Of a stretch of DNA of 64,000 nt, positions 49,127 through 64,000 are shown piece after piece; the first letter of the stretch is position 1, and each line of letters begins with the position of its first letter. This DNA is from Enterobacter chengduensis. GTDB lineage: Bacteria; Pseudomonadota; Gammaproteobacteria; Enterobacterales; Enterobacteriaceae. Below the pieces are notes generated by a model. The model was not told where the DNA came from. It saw nothing but the letters and a program-made list of their open reading frames with translations, and did no database searches. The position numbers and the translations under genes were made by a program. The stretch lies in the NCBI RefSeq assembly GCF_001984825.2, contig NZ_CP043318.1, positions 2,232,001-2,296,000 of the forward strand. Direction: 5' to 3'.

Positions 49127-50071
49127 TTACTTGTACAGATCGGCGCTGATGGTCACGTTGTTACCACGTTCCTGCCACTGGCGGGTGATGTGGTAGAACT
49201 TCGCCCCTTTCTTCGCCGCACGCTTCGCGACCTGGTAAGAGACTTCCGTCATGTTGCCGTAGTTGCCGGTAAACTTGATGCTGTCGAACGGCACCATCTG
49301 CGCGGCAGTGGCGTTGTTCAGCTCTTCAATTTTGGTACCGTCTGGCAGCGTAACGGAATAACGGCCACCTTTTGTGGACTGCGTTTCAAAGAAACGGCCC
49401 ACTTCAGCGCTTGGCGCCGCCGTCGTTGCGACGCCTGGAATTTCAACTTTCTTCGCTTCTTCGCCGCCTTTCGCTATTGCCGCGCGACCTGCTTCTGAAT
49501 TAGCAGGGATGGCATCCGGGCTTTGCAGAACGCGTTTTTTCGCATCTTTTTTATAGATGAACGCGGTAATACGCTGGTTGCCACCCTGGTTAGCATCAAC
49601 CTGACGCACGATGAAGAAAGAGTAGGCCCCTTTCTCTTTTGCGGCTTTGGTGATGGCGTCGTTCACTTCTGGCTGGCTGCGGTAGAAGCCCTGAACGGTG
49701 ACGGTGTCGTAAGGTTCCAGCTCAATCGCCTGATCTTTCGGCAGCTCAACAACACCGTTGATCACGCGGTTTTTCGGCGCGTCAGCTTTTGGCGCATTGT
49801 CCTTGAACAACGCAATGGTCACGCGCTGGTTGCCGCTGTTGCCGTAATCGGACTGGTCAACGACATAAAACGAGGCCGCCCCGTTTTTATCTGCGGCTTT
49901 TGATGCAGCGGCGACGGCGTCGCCAATAGAATTATAACGACCCACAATGACCGTATGGTCAAAAGGTTTTAACGCTGCCGCTTGCTCCGGCGTTAACTCT
50001 GTTGCGGCATTCGCAGACAGGGCGGTCGCGGAAAGAAGTGCGGACGCCAGGAGTGTGTTCTTAAGCTTCAT
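49127..50071 (-). CDS. ydgH: YdgH, periplasmic protein with YdgH/BhsA/McbA repeats
   Basis: A 314-aa secreted protein (signal MKLKNTLLASALLSATALSANA) made of three YdgH/BhsA/McbA-like domains, each with a pattern like DxVxxxGxYxSxxDA...KAAxKxGAxxFYIxxQ.....NxRxTxxxYK. I start at ATG 50071, the E. coli length. The 50101 start adds unrelated basic residues before the signal. The E. coli homologue affects envelope stress and biofilm; the exact role is unknown. Confidence 0.93.
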   Translation of the reverse strand: MKLKNTLLASALLSATALSANAATELTPEQAAALKPFDHTVIVGRYNSIGDAVAAASKAADKNGAASFYVVDQSDYGNSGNQRVTIALFKDNAPKADAPKNRVINGVVELPKDQAIELEPYDTVTVQGFYRSQPEVNDAITKAAKEKGAYSFFIVRQVDANQGGNQRITAFIYKKDAKKRVLQSPDAIPANSEAGRAAIAKGGEEAKKVEIPGVATTAAPSAEVGRFFETQSTKGGRYSVTLPDGTKIEELNNATAAQMVPFDSIKFTGNYGNMTEVSYQVAKRAAKKGAKFYHITRQWQERGNNVTISADLYK

Positions 50072-52136
<2,065 letters not shown>

Positions 52137-52143
52137 GGGGTAG

Positions 52144-53535
<1,392 letters not shown>

Positions 53536-53542
53536 CAGGGTA

Positions 53543-53612
53543 ATGCCCGGTGGCGCAAGCTTACCGGGCCTACCAAACCCGTAGGCCGGGTAAGGCGAAG
53601 CCGCCACCCGGC
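53543..53612. repeat. REP/BIME element between pntB and uspE
   Basis: Two opposed REP units (TGCCCGGTGGCGCAAGCTTACCGGGC and GCCGGGTAAGGCGAAGCCGCCACCCGGC) lie between convergent genes. Confidence 0.85.
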
Positions 53613-53646
53613 AAAAAAAAACCGTCGGTTTCCCGACGGTTTTTTT
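53613..53646. terminator. Bidirectional terminator between pntB and uspE
   Basis: Stem ACCGTCGG/CCGACGGT is flanked by an A-run and a T-run, serving both convergent genes. Confidence 0.92.
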
Positions 53647-53657
53647 CATCTTACGAG

Positions 53658-54608
53658 TCAATCGTCTTCCGGATCGTCCAGCTCAACCGGCGTCTGATAC
53701 TCATCCGGCTTGATGACCAGCAGGTCGCAGCGCAGATGGTCGATCACCTGTTCGGCGGTATTGCCGAGAAACGCGGCAGAAATACCGGTCCTGCCGATGG
53801 TGCCCAGCACCACAATCCCCGCCTGCAGGTGTTCCGCCAGGTCCGGGATCACCTCTTCAGGCAGCCCTTTTTCCACGTGGGTCATTTTCTCATCAATGCT
53901 GAATTTCTGGCGCAGCGCCTTCATGGCCAGAAGGTGCTGGCCGCGGATCGCGTCGTTGTACACGCTCGGGTCAAATTCAGGCAGCTCAATGGCGATGTTT
54001 ATCGGGGTGACCGGATAGGCGCCTACCAGATGCACTTCGGTATGATTCACCTGGTCAGCAAGCTGGATGGTCTCTTTCACCAGCTTTTCGTTCAGCGAAT
54101 TGTGGTAGTCCTCTTCGCTCGCGAGGTTTACCGCGACCACGGCTTTCCCGCCTTCAGGCCACGGCTGGTCTTTCACCATCCACACCGGGCAAGGGCATTT
54201 ACGCAGCAGGTGCCAGTCGGTCGGGGTGAAGATCACGGATTCCAGCTTGTCGTGCTGGTGGGCCATCTTCAGCAGCAGGTCGTGCCCGCCGGCGACAACT
54301 TCCTGGATGATGGCTTCAAAAGGTCGGTTGTGCCAGACCACTTTAATATCAATGGGCACACCCGCTTCCAGGTAATACTTCGCCTGTTCGCGGATCCACG
54401 CGGTACGCTGGCTGATGACGCCCTGGCGCATAGCGGTGCGTTCGTCAGGCGACAGAAGGGTGGTCATCTCATACGAGAAGTCATAGATCGGCAAAAACGC
54501 TTTGATTTTGCCACCAATCCGTTGATGTAAATACACAGCACGTCGTAATGCCGGCTGATCGTCCTGGTTCGGATCGATAGCTACCAGCATGTTTTGATAC
54601 TTGGCCAT
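53658..54608 (-). CDS. uspE: Tandem universal stress protein UspE
   Basis: Cytoplasmic 316-aa protein made of two Usp domains in tandem (starting [21 protein letters not shown]; second domain with [20 protein letters not shown] and the C-terminal [37 protein letters not shown], the G-x2-G-x9-G(S/T)-like loop). It is involved in DNA-damage resistance, motility and aggregation in E. coli. Length equals that of E. coli UspE. It lies near fnr, as in E. coli. Confidence 0.96.
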   Translation of the reverse strand: MAKYQNMLVAIDPNQDDQPALRRAVYLHQRIGGKIKAFLPIYDFSYEMTTLLSPDERTAMRQGVISQRTAWIREQAKYYLEAGVPIDIKVVWHNRPFEAIIQEVVAGGHDLLLKMAHQHDKLESVIFTPTDWHLLRKCPCPVWMVKDQPWPEGGKAVVAVNLASEEDYHNSLNEKLVKETIQLADQVNHTEVHLVGAYPVTPINIAIELPEFDPSVYNDAIRGQHLLAMKALRQKFSIDEKMTHVEKGLPEEVIPDLAEHLQAGIVVLGTIGRTGISAAFLGNTAEQVIDHLRCDLLVIKPDEYQTPVELDDPEDD

Positions 54609-54717
54609 ACAGGTCTCCTTACTACTGTCACCACAGTCTGTAATTAAAAGAGTAACCTATATATCCTGAATGAAACAGAGGCGAGGTTTTACCAGATCAA
54701 TAATTCATGAAAAATTA

Positions 54718-54912
54718 TCAGAGGAAAAGTACCGTGGTCGTCACCGCGATAAAGGCAATAAACAGCAGCACCATCACCGCTATCGCAAAGGTCGTGGAGT
54801 CCTGAACGTAGGTTTTTTCCTCCCCCTTCATCGGGCCGACAAGCATGATCCAGATGAAGATAAAGGTCACTGAGGCAATCACGACTGAAACGAAAAACAA
54901 ACTTTCTCTCAA
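54718..54912 (-). CDS. Small two-helix membrane protein of unknown function
   Basis: A 64-aa protein with two hydrophobic helices (SLFFVSVVIASVTFIFIWIMLVG and TTFAIAVMVLLFIAFIAVTTTVLFL) joined by a short polar loop (PMKGEEKTYVQDS). The sequence is not the YnaJ (DUF2534) protein that lies near uspE in E. coli. Located between uspE and fnr. The hydrophobic pattern makes it more than a chance frame, but I cannot name it. Confidence 0.65.
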   Translation of the reverse strand: MRESLFFVSVVIASVTFIFIWIMLVGPMKGEEKTYVQDSTTFAIAVMVLLFIAFIAVTTTVLFL

Positions 54913-55048
54913 TTCATAACCTCAACGTGAACCTTTCAGGCGCTGGGTGGGGACGTGCTGCGGTGAAAATCTCGGATAACGGAAGCGTTGATATGCCAGA
55001 ACGATAAATCAAGATTATTTATCGCTCTGGCAGCACATATGCGGAGAG

Positions 55049-55801
55049 TTATGCCACGTTGCGGGCATGACCGGCAAGCACGGCCAGTGCTTCACCGTTT
55101 TCGATAGTGATGTATTTACCCTTAACGGCCAGCATTCCGCTTTTCTGGAAACGGCCCAGCAGACGGCTGATGGTTTCCACGGTCAGGCCCAGGTAGTTAC
55201 CGATATCGCCGCGCGTCATGGTCAGACGGAATTCACGCGGCGAGAAGCCACGCTCGGCGAAGCGGCGGGAGAGGTTGTAGATAAACGCGGCCAGGCGCTC
55301 TTCTGCATTCTTTTTGGAAAGCAGCAGAATCATGTCCTGATCGCCTTTGATCTCACCGCTCATCAGACGCATCATCTGCTGACGCAGGTTAGGCATCTTG
55401 CCGGACAAATCGTCCAGGGTTTCAAACGGGATTTCGCAAACCATCGAGGTTTCGAGTGCCTGAGCAAAGCTCGGGTGGTGGCCCGTACCGATGGCATCAA
55501 AGCCCACCAGGTCACCCGCCAGATGGAAGCCGGTGATCTGCTCGTCGCCCTGTTCGGTGATGGTATAGCTCTTGATGGTGCCAGAACGGATAGCATAGAG
55601 CGATTTCAGTTCGTCTCCGGCTTTAAACAGCGTCTGCCCTTTCTGAATAGGCTTTTTACGCTCGATAATATTATCAAGCTGATCGAGTTCATGCTCATTC
55701 AGGGTAAACGGGATACAGAGCTGGCTGATGCTGCAATCCTGGCAATGGATAGCACAACCGCCAGACTGAATGCGTCGTATAATTCGCTTTTCCGGGATCA
55801 T
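55049..55801 (-). CDS. fnr: FNR, oxygen-sensing global regulator
   Basis: FNR is a CRP-family regulator that, with an oxygen-labile [4Fe-4S] cluster, switches genes to anaerobic metabolism. The 250-aa product has cluster cysteines at 20, 23, 29 and in SMVCEIPFE, the cyclic-nucleotide-like barrel, and the recognition helix [13 protein letters not shown] start at [10 protein letters not shown] (55801), the E. coli start. An FNR box precedes it, consistent with known autoregulation. Confidence 0.98.
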   Translation of the reverse strand: MIPEKRIIRRIQSGGCAIHCQDCSISQLCIPFTLNEHELDQLDNIIERKKPIQKGQTLFKAGDELKSLYAIRSGTIKSYTITEQGDEQITGFHLAGDLVGFDAIGTGHHPSFAQALETSMVCEIPFETLDDLSGKMPNLRQQMMRLMSGEIKGDQDMILLLSKKNAEERLAAFIYNLSRRFAERGFSPREFRLTMTRGDIGNYLGLTVETISRLLGRFQKSGMLAVKGKYITIENGEALAVLAGHARNVA

Positions 55802-55820
55802 AGGTTTGCTCAAGCCTTAA

Positions 55821-55834
55821 TTGATATTGGTCAA
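55821..55834. promoter_or_regulatory. FNR box at the fnr promoter
   Basis: TTGAC-CAAT-ATCAA on the minus strand matches the FNR consensus TTGAT-N4-ATCAA with one mismatch. It lies 20 bp upstream of the fnr start, so it can block transcription of fnr under anaerobic conditions, as in E. coli. Confidence 0.88.
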
Positions 55835-55984
55835 TTTTAACATCTTTTTGGTAAGTACGTAAGCCTGACAAACCTTCAATAAGGACAAGAGACGGCAACG
55901 TGTTGCCATCTTCTTGAAATTCCACAGCTTGATTATGGATTTTTAGCCTAACCGGTAGAAAATTAAGCACTAAAAGCCTGGCAA

Positions 55985-56500
55985 CTAGAGCAAAAGATAC
56001 CCTTCGTGACGCAGCAACCACTCTTTCCGCTGCACGCCGCCGGCATAGCCGGTCAGGGTGCCGTTGCGGCCAATGACGCGATGGCAGGGCACCACAATGC
56101 TGACCGGGTTAGCGCCGTTTGCGGCACCCACCGCGCGTGCGGCGCCTGCGCGGCCTAGCTGCTCCGCGAGCTGGCCGTAATGCATCACCTGCCCGCAGGG
56201 AATGTCCCGCAGCGCTTGCCACACTTCGCGCTGAAAAGGCGTGCCTGCCGTGGCGGTCGGCAGTGTATCGATGATGCTGAGATCGCCTTCGAAGTACGCC
56301 GCAAGCTTGTCGCTTAATCCACCCGGGTTGGCGGTGCGAATACGTTCATACCCCTGTGAGCGGTAGTGAATCGCAAGCAGTTCTTCCATGCGGTCGCTGT
56401 GCTCTTCCCACTCAACCGCGCGCAGGCAAAACTGCTCGTCCGCGATCACCCACAGCGGCCCAAGCGGCGTCGCAATCTTGTCTTCGAGTAATCTCAGCAT
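55985..56500 (-). CDS. ogt: O6-alkylguanine-DNA alkyltransferase Ogt
   Basis: Suicide DNA repair protein that moves alkyl groups from O6-guanine to its own cysteine. The 171-aa product equals the E. coli length and has the active site [12 protein letters not shown] and the helix-turn-helix with [11 protein letters not shown]. It lies between fnr and abgT. Confidence 0.96.
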   Translation of the reverse strand: MLRLLEDKIATPLGPLWVIADEQFCLRAVEWEEHSDRMEELLAIHYRSQGYERIRTANPGGLSDKLAAYFEGDLSIIDTLPTATAGTPFQREVWQALRDIPCGQVMHYGQLAEQLGRAGAARAVGAANGANPVSIVVPCHRVIGRNGTLTGYAGGVQRKEWLLRHEGYLLL

Positions 56501-56510
56501 CCTTATTCCT

Positions 56511-58037
56511 TTAGTTCAGCCTCGGGTAGATCCCCGGCCCAATCGGCAGGCCGACAAGATACCATGCCACCAGCATCACCAGCCATACCCCTAAAAAGAT
56601 AAGCGGATAGGGTAAAACCAGCGAATAGTAGGTACCCAGTTTGGCTTCCGGTTTATAGCGCTGCAGGAAGCCTAAAAACAGCGGAACAAACGGCGAAACC
56701 GGCGCCAGCGGGATCACCGAGGAGTCCGCAATGCGGAACAGGATCTGGGCAAACGCCGGGTGGAACCCGAGCATCATAAACATCGGCACGAAGATCGGGG
56801 CCAGAATCGACCAGATGGCGGAGCCGCTGGCGATAAACATGCACAGCAGGGATGACAGCAGCGCCAGGCCGACAAACGCCGGCACGCCGCTTAGCCCGGC
56901 CGCCTCCAGCGCGTCGGTCAGGCCCACGGCCATAAACTTGCCCATGTTGCTCCAGTTAAACATCGCCACAAACTGCGCCAGCGGGAACACCATCACGATA
57001 AAGCCCGCCATCTCTTTCATCGGCTCGATCATCAGCTGCGGCAGATCGCCCTGGCGGCGAATTTTGCCGGTGGCGATGCCGTAGGCGAGCGAAACGACAA
57101 AGAAGAAGAGGATAATCAGCGGCACGATGCCCTGAATAAACGGTGACGGCAGGACGGTATGCTTAACCGGATCGCGCAATATGCCGTGTTCCGGCACAAC
57201 CATCAGCGCCACCACGGCGATAAAGGCCAGCGAGACGAGCCCCGCCACGCGCAGGCCAAAGCGCTGCGCTTCGCTCAGGGTTTCCAGCTTTTCATCACTG
57301 CGGCCTTCCCACTTACCCAGGCGCGGCTCCACGATCCGGTCGGTAATCAGCCCGCCGACAATCGTCAGGACAATCACCGAGCTGGCCATAAAGTACCAGT
57401 TGTCGATCACGCTGACGTGCATGGCCGCATCGATGGTCTTCGCCGCCTCCGTGCTGATGCCCGAGAGCAGCACGTCGGTGGTGACAATCAGCAGGTTGGC
57501 GGTAAACCCGCAGCCCACGCCCGCAATCGCCGACAGCAGGCCCGCCACGGGATGACGCCCTACGGCGAGGAAAATCAGCGCCCCCATCGGGGGCATGATC
57601 ACCAGCGCGGCGTCGGAGGAAATATGGCTGAAGAAGGCAATAAACAGCACCATATAGCTCGCGTAGCGCGCGCTGACGTGGGAAGCCATCTTCACCATCA
57701 AGGCGGGCAGCAGGCCAACGCGTTCGGCCAGCCCGGCGCCCAGCACCAGCGCCAGAATGGCGCCCAGCGGCGCGAAGCCGCTGAAGTTCTTAATTACATT
57801 GGGTAAAAACCAGTGCAGCCCTTCAACGCTGAGCAGGTTTTTCACCGCCACCAGGCTGCCGTCGGCCGGGCTGCGCACGCTCACGTCAAAGGCGGAGAGC
57901 ACGGCGGTGGCGACCATCAAAATCACAATCAGATAGATAAACAGCAGAAAAGGATGCGGGACTTTATTGCCGATCCTTTCAACCCAGCCATAGAGCTTAC
58001 CGGATGGGGAATGCGAAGGTATGGATGACATACTCAT
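56511..58037 (-). CDS. abgT: p-Aminobenzoyl-glutamate transporter AbgT
   Basis: Inner-membrane importer of the folate breakdown product p-aminobenzoyl-glutamate. The 508-aa product equals the E. coli length and shows many hydrophobic helices, with [23 protein letters not shown] and [23 protein letters not shown] characteristic of the family. I start at ATG 58037 ([18 protein letters not shown]). The longer frame from 58121 is unlikely. It is the last gene of abgABT. Confidence 0.97.
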   Translation of the reverse strand: MSMSSIPSHSPSGKLYGWVERIGNKVPHPFLLFIYLIVILMVATAVLSAFDVSVRSPADGSLVAVKNLLSVEGLHWFLPNVIKNFSGFAPLGAILALVLGAGLAERVGLLPALMVKMASHVSARYASYMVLFIAFFSHISSDAALVIMPPMGALIFLAVGRHPVAGLLSAIAGVGCGFTANLLIVTTDVLLSGISTEAAKTIDAAMHVSVIDNWYFMASSVIVLTIVGGLITDRIVEPRLGKWEGRSDEKLETLSEAQRFGLRVAGLVSLAFIAVVALMVVPEHGILRDPVKHTVLPSPFIQGIVPLIILFFFVVSLAYGIATGKIRRQGDLPQLMIEPMKEMAGFIVMVFPLAQFVAMFNWSNMGKFMAVGLTDALEAAGLSGVPAFVGLALLSSLLCMFIASGSAIWSILAPIFVPMFMMLGFHPAFAQILFRIADSSVIPLAPVSPFVPLFLGFLQRYKPEAKLGTYYSLVLPYPLIFLGVWLVMLVAWYLVGLPIGPGIYPRLN

Positions 58038-58047
58038 GGGCGTTCCT

Positions 58048-58078
58048 CGGGGGTGTTGTGTTGTTGTGTTGTGTTTTT

Positions 58079-58080
<2 letters not shown>
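58048..58080. repeat. GT-rich low-complexity tract between abgB and abgT
   Basis: GGTGTTGTGTTGTTGTGTTG followed by TGTTTTTTT on the plus strand. It is a low-complexity tract in the 41-bp gap upstream of abgT and prone to slippage. Confidence 0.6.
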
Positions 58081-60834
<2,754 letters not shown>

Positions 60835-61009
60835 ATCTGTTCCTGTCATCATTAAAATATGTGAACTGCTTCACGCTGTGATAGTTTTTACTTATCACTA
60901 ACCGATTTTTCACAGTTTTAACCGTTCAGGAATTACCCTCGCACATCCCTTTCCAGTAAAGTAGATGACAGTTTCTTTACTCTGATAAACAACGGTTATC
61001 GGTCGGTCT

Positions 61010-61921
61010 ATGTCATTCCAGGTTAAATTCCATCATCTCCGGGCGTTTGTTGAGGTTGCGCGTCAGGGCAGCATTCGCGGCGCCAGCAGGACGCTGAATC
61101 TTTCGCAACCGGCGCTGACCAAATCCATCAAAGAGCTGGAGGAGGGGATGGCGGCGCAGCTTTTCGTGCGCAGGAGTAAGGGCGTCGCGTTGACCGAATG
61201 CGGTGAGGGTTTTTACCAGCGCGCCAGGTTGATTCTGGAGGAGCTGCGCGCGGCGCAGGATGACATCCGTCAGCGGCAGGGGGAACTTGCAGGACAGATC
61301 AACATCGGGATGGGGGCCAGCGTGTCACGCACGCTTATGCCTGCCGTCATCACCCGCTTTCATGCGCAGCATCCGCAGGTCAAGGTGCGGATTATGGAAG
61401 GGCAGCTGGTGTCGATGATCAATGAATTACGCCAGGGCGAACTGGACTTTACCATCAACACCTATTATCAGGGGCCTTACGACCACGAATTTACGTTTGA
61501 AAAACTCTTCGAAAAGCCGTTTGCGGTATTTTGCCGGGAAGGGCATCCGGCGACGGGAGCAACGTCTATTAATGAACTTTTGCATTATAACTGGACAATG
61601 CCGACGCCGCGGGGAAGTTATTATAAGCAATTAGAAGAGGTATTTAACCATCGTTCGCAAATACCGCGAATTGGTGTGGTTTGTGAAACGTTTTCATCCT
61701 GCATTAGCCTGGTCGCGCAAAGTGATTTTTTAAGCATATTGCCGCAGGAGCTAGGCTGTGACCCGCTGCTGGCGCACCGCCTGGTCATGCTGCCGGTGGT
61801 CGAATCGCTCCCTAAAGCAACCTATTATTTAATTCAGCGTCGTGATTCACGTCAGACTCCGCTCGCTGAATCATTAATTACGCAATTCAGAAGGGAAGCG
61901 AGAAAAATAGTCGTTGCGTGA
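61010..61921 (+). CDS. abgR: AbgR, LysR-family regulator
   Basis: A 303-aa LysR-type regulator, the divergent neighbour of abgABT, so its likely target. The N-terminal winged helix (FHHLRAFVEVARQGSIRGASRTLNLSQPALTKSIKELEEGMAAQLFVRR) is followed by the effector domain. The 157-bp intergenic region should contain a LysR T-N11-A type site, which I did not pin down. Confidence 0.93.
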   Translation: MSFQVKFHHLRAFVEVARQGSIRGASRTLNLSQPALTKSIKELEEGMAAQLFVRRSKGVALTECGEGFYQRARLILEELRAAQDDIRQRQGELAGQINIGMGASVSRTLMPAVITRFHAQHPQVKVRIMEGQLVSMINELRQGELDFTINTYYQGPYDHEFTFEKLFEKPFAVFCREGHPATGATSINELLHYNWTMPTPRGSYYKQLEEVFNHRSQIPRIGVVCETFSSCISLVAQSDFLSILPQELGCDPLLAHRLVMLPVVESLPKATYYLIQRRDSRQTPLAESLITQFRREARKIVVA

Positions 61922-62262
61922 AATATATTATGCAATGCATATTAAAAAAACAGGATCTGCCCGACATCAGACAGACCCTATAGTACACACAGCAGTGCGT
62001 CCTTTCGCCAATCCTGAGTATTATATCCATGAGGCAGGTATATTTAGGTATAACACCTTCCCCGAAAAATGAAAGGGTATTGAGTGGTTGATTTTACGAA
62101 AATTTAACGCAAATCACCTATTTCATCTTTACTGAAGTTTTAGTTAAGTTTTATTTAAGTAAGTTTTATAAATACTATATATATTCATCAGGTTAATATT
62201 TATACCGCACGACGGCCTATAACGATGATTGAGGCCAGCCTCAGGCGCAGGTATAGTACCGT
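61922..62262. other. AT-rich non-coding region between abgR and the second IS
   Basis: About 340 bp with no credible gene; the composition is clearly more AT-rich than the abg locus. It may be the edge of a second acquired region cut by the IS. Confidence 0.5.
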
Positions 62263-62291
62263 TGACCTGCCCCCACGATTAGATACAACAC

Positions 62292-63125
62292 TCAGTTAGT
62301 AACGTCGGAATCTTCATTCTCAGAATGACCCTTTCTCCAGCCCGCTGCAAATTCAGACGGTGTCTGATAATTCAGCGTGGAGTGCGGGCGGCATTCGTTA
62401 TAATCCTGCCGCCAGTCATTAATAATTTTCCTGGCATGAACGATATCGCTGAACCAGTGCTCATTCAAACATTCATCGCGAAATCGTCCGTTAAAGCTCT
62501 CAATAAATCCGTTCTGCGTTGGCTTGCCCGGCTGGATTAAGCGCAACTCAACACCATGCTCAAAGGCCCATTGATCCAGTGCACGGCAAGTGAACTCCGG
62601 CCCCTGGTCAGTTCTTATCGTCGCCGGATAGCCTCGAAACAGTGCAATGCTGTCCAGAATACGCGTGACCTGAACGCCTGAAATCCCAAAGGCAACAGTG
62701 ACCGTCAGGCATTCCTTTGTGAAATCATCGACGCAGGTAAGACACTTGATCCTGCGACCGGTGGAAAGTGCGTCCATGACGAAATCCATCGACCAGGTCA
62801 GATTGGGCGCCGCCGGACGGAGCAGCGGCAGACGTTCTGTTGCCAGCCCTTTACGACGTCTTCTGCGTTTTACGCCCAGGCCACTGAGGTGATAAAGCCG
62901 GTACACGCGCTTATGATTAACATGAAGCCCTTCACGGCGCAGCAACTGCCAAATACGACGGTAGCCAAAACGCCTGCGCTCCAGTGCCAGCTCAGTGATG
63001 CGCCCTGATAAATGCGCATCAGCAGCCGGACGGTGAGCCTCATAGCGGCAGGTCGACAGGGATAAACCTGTAAGCCTGCAGGCACGACGTTGCGACAGAC
63101 CGGTCGCATCACACATCAACATCAC
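62292..63125 (-). CDS. IS3-family transposase OrfB (DDE integrase), copy 2
   Basis: The 277-aa product is identical to the copy-1 OrfB, with the DDE residues in [21 protein letters not shown] and [11 protein letters not shown]. It is intact and expected to be made as an OrfAB fusion by -1 frameshifting. Confidence 0.95.
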   Translation of the reverse strand: MMLMCDATGLSQRRACRLTGLSLSTCRYEAHRPAADAHLSGRITELALERRRFGYRRIWQLLRREGLHVNHKRVYRLYHLSGLGVKRRRRRKGLATERLPLLRPAAPNLTWSMDFVMDALSTGRRIKCLTCVDDFTKECLTVTVAFGISGVQVTRILDSIALFRGYPATIRTDQGPEFTCRALDQWAFEHGVELRLIQPGKPTQNGFIESFNGRFRDECLNEHWFSDIVHARKIINDWRQDYNECRPHSTLNYQTPSEFAAGWRKGHSENEDSDVTN

Positions 63126-63148
63126 GGCTTCCCGCTTCTGGTCTGTCG

Positions 63149-63412
63149 TCAGTACTTTCGCCCAAGAGCCACCTGAAGCGCCTCTTTATCCAGCATGGCT
63201 TCGGCAAGCAGCTTCTTGAGTCTGGTGTTCTCTTCCTCAAGCGACTTCAGGCGCTTAACTTCAGGCACCTCCATACCGCCATACTTCTTACGCCAGGTGT
63301 AAAACGTGGCATCGGAAATGGCATGCTTGCGGCAGAGTTCACGGGCGGGTACCCCAGCTTCGGCTTCGCGGAGAATACTGATGATCTGTTCGTCGGAAAA
63401 ACGCTTCTTCAT
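63149..63412 (-). CDS. IS3-family transposase OrfA, copy 2
   Basis: The 87-aa helix-turn-helix protein is identical to the copy-1 OrfA. It lies upstream of OrfB in the minus orientation. Confidence 0.94.
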   Translation of the reverse strand: MKKRFSDEQIISILREAEAGVPARELCRKHAISDATFYTWRKKYGGMEVPEVKRLKSLEEENTRLKKLLAEAMLDKEALQVALGRKY

Positions 63413-63482
63413 GGGGATGTCCTCATGTGGCTTATGAAGACATTACTAACATCGGGGTGTACTAATCAACGGGGAGCAGGTC

Positions 63483-64000
63483 ATGGCAAATATATCCCTA
63501 TGGCTTAAACAGGTGAGGCGTTTAACCGCTTATCAGTGGGGTATAATTGTATCGTTGGTTATCACTGCTTTAGCCTATTATACTATACAGTATATTCATT
63601 ATCATAGTCTTTTCCCTGCTCCTCAAGGCAACCCTGCTGATTGGTTTGTAATTAGTAATCCAAATAAGCCAAGAGAAGCATTGTTTGATTATTTTACGGC
63701 TTTTCTTAATTCTAATTTTGACTCATTCATTAAGCCATATGGTCATACTTTATTTATTGACAGTACGCTTCGGGTTTCGGTGATTACTATCACCCTATCT
63801 ACCATTTTCATGCTGTTACCCGTCGTGCTTATTTTTAATAATAACAGCGATGGAGTCGTGCGAGTTTTCTTGATTCAGATGTTTTTATCGTTAATTATCT
63901 TTCTCGTTTTCTATTTCTTGGTTTTATATAAAATGCATATGCGAACAGGATACATGGGGGCTATGCAAGCACGATATTTTTATGGTTACTTACCATTATT
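63483..64000 (+). pseudogene. Truncated AT-rich membrane-protein gene beside the IS (runs off the window)
   Basis: An open frame of at least 172 codons runs from 63483 to the window end. The ATG uses the last base of the IS, so the natural start is probably lost and this is the 3' part of a larger gene. It shows hydrophobic helices (WGIIVSLVITALAYYTIQYI, VITITLSTIFMLLPVVLIF, FLSLIIFLVFYFLVLYKM) and the segment YMGAMQARYFYGYLPL, which resembles the QxRYxxPxxP region near the end of DUF2142-type membrane proteins. AT-rich codon use suggests horizontal origin. Identity is tentative. Confidence 0.55.

Larger units (their letters stand above)
62263..63483 (-). mobile_element. IS3-family (IS407-type) insertion sequence, copy 2
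   Basis: The same 1221-bp element as at 23657-24877, inverted; both encoded proteins are identical to those of copy 1. Ends are TGACCTGC-type inverted repeats. Flanking bases (CCGT left, TGGC right) do not form a target duplication. Confidence 0.94.

Overview
The window is chromosomal DNA from an enterobacterium. Gene content, order and protein sequences match the slyA-rsx-malX-tus-rst-pnt-fnr-abg blocks of E. coli and Salmonella relatives. The overall look (GC-rich core genes, pntB next to uspE, a diguanylate cyclase between slyA and slyB) suggests Enterobacter or a close genus; this is inference from recognition, not a database result. tus and a Ter-like site beside it place the window near the replication terminus.

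Layout. 1-8.2 kb: slyA, a membrane diguanylate cyclase, slyB (PhoP-type promoter), anmK, mliC, pdxH, tyrS, pdxY and a glutathione S-transferase gene. 8.2-21.4 kb: dtpA, the rsxABCDGE-nth operon (electron transfer that keeps SoxR reduced, plus a DNA repair gene), ydgK, cnu, blr, ydgJ, add and malY. 34.1-61.9 kb: the 5' part of malX, malI, ydgA, manA, fumA, fumC, tus with its Ter site, rstB, a small extra ORF, rstA, ydgC, folM, ydgI, ydgH, pntAB, uspE, a small membrane ORF, fnr, ogt, and the abgT-abgB-abgA/abgR p-aminobenzoyl-glutamate locus.

The exceptional part is 21842-34119. An AT-richer element of about 12.3 kb sits inside malX. Removing the interval between two copies of the 5-bp core GTGTT (21842-21846 and 34115-34119) restores the MalX reading frame exactly (GVTIGNTDGN), so this is a precise site-specific insertion. 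The element carries a large serine recombinase at its right end, an HUH-type replication-initiator-like protein (inovirus Gp2/YagK-YfjJ type) at its left end, a small serine resolvase with a res-like site, and a structured AT-rich segment that could be an origin. Its cargo is a FieF-like cation diffusion facilitator, a periplasmic cytochrome b562, a cytochrome b561-type membrane protein and a VIT/CCC1-type transporter. A three-gene overlapping operon (LprI-like exported protein, unknown protein, membrane-anchored OB-fold protein) follows. I read it as an integrative, possibly replicating element with a metal/redox cargo. The integrase gene is co-directional with and 49 bp downstream of the truncated malX frame, so the MalI-controlled malX promoter may now drive it.

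A 1221-bp IS3-family (IS407-type) element occurs twice in opposite orientations (23657-24877 inside the island; 62263-63483 near the right edge), and a decayed relative lies at 27949-28335 within the cargo. Beyond the second copy, the window ends in an AT-rich membrane-protein frame that appears to be a gene truncated by the IS.
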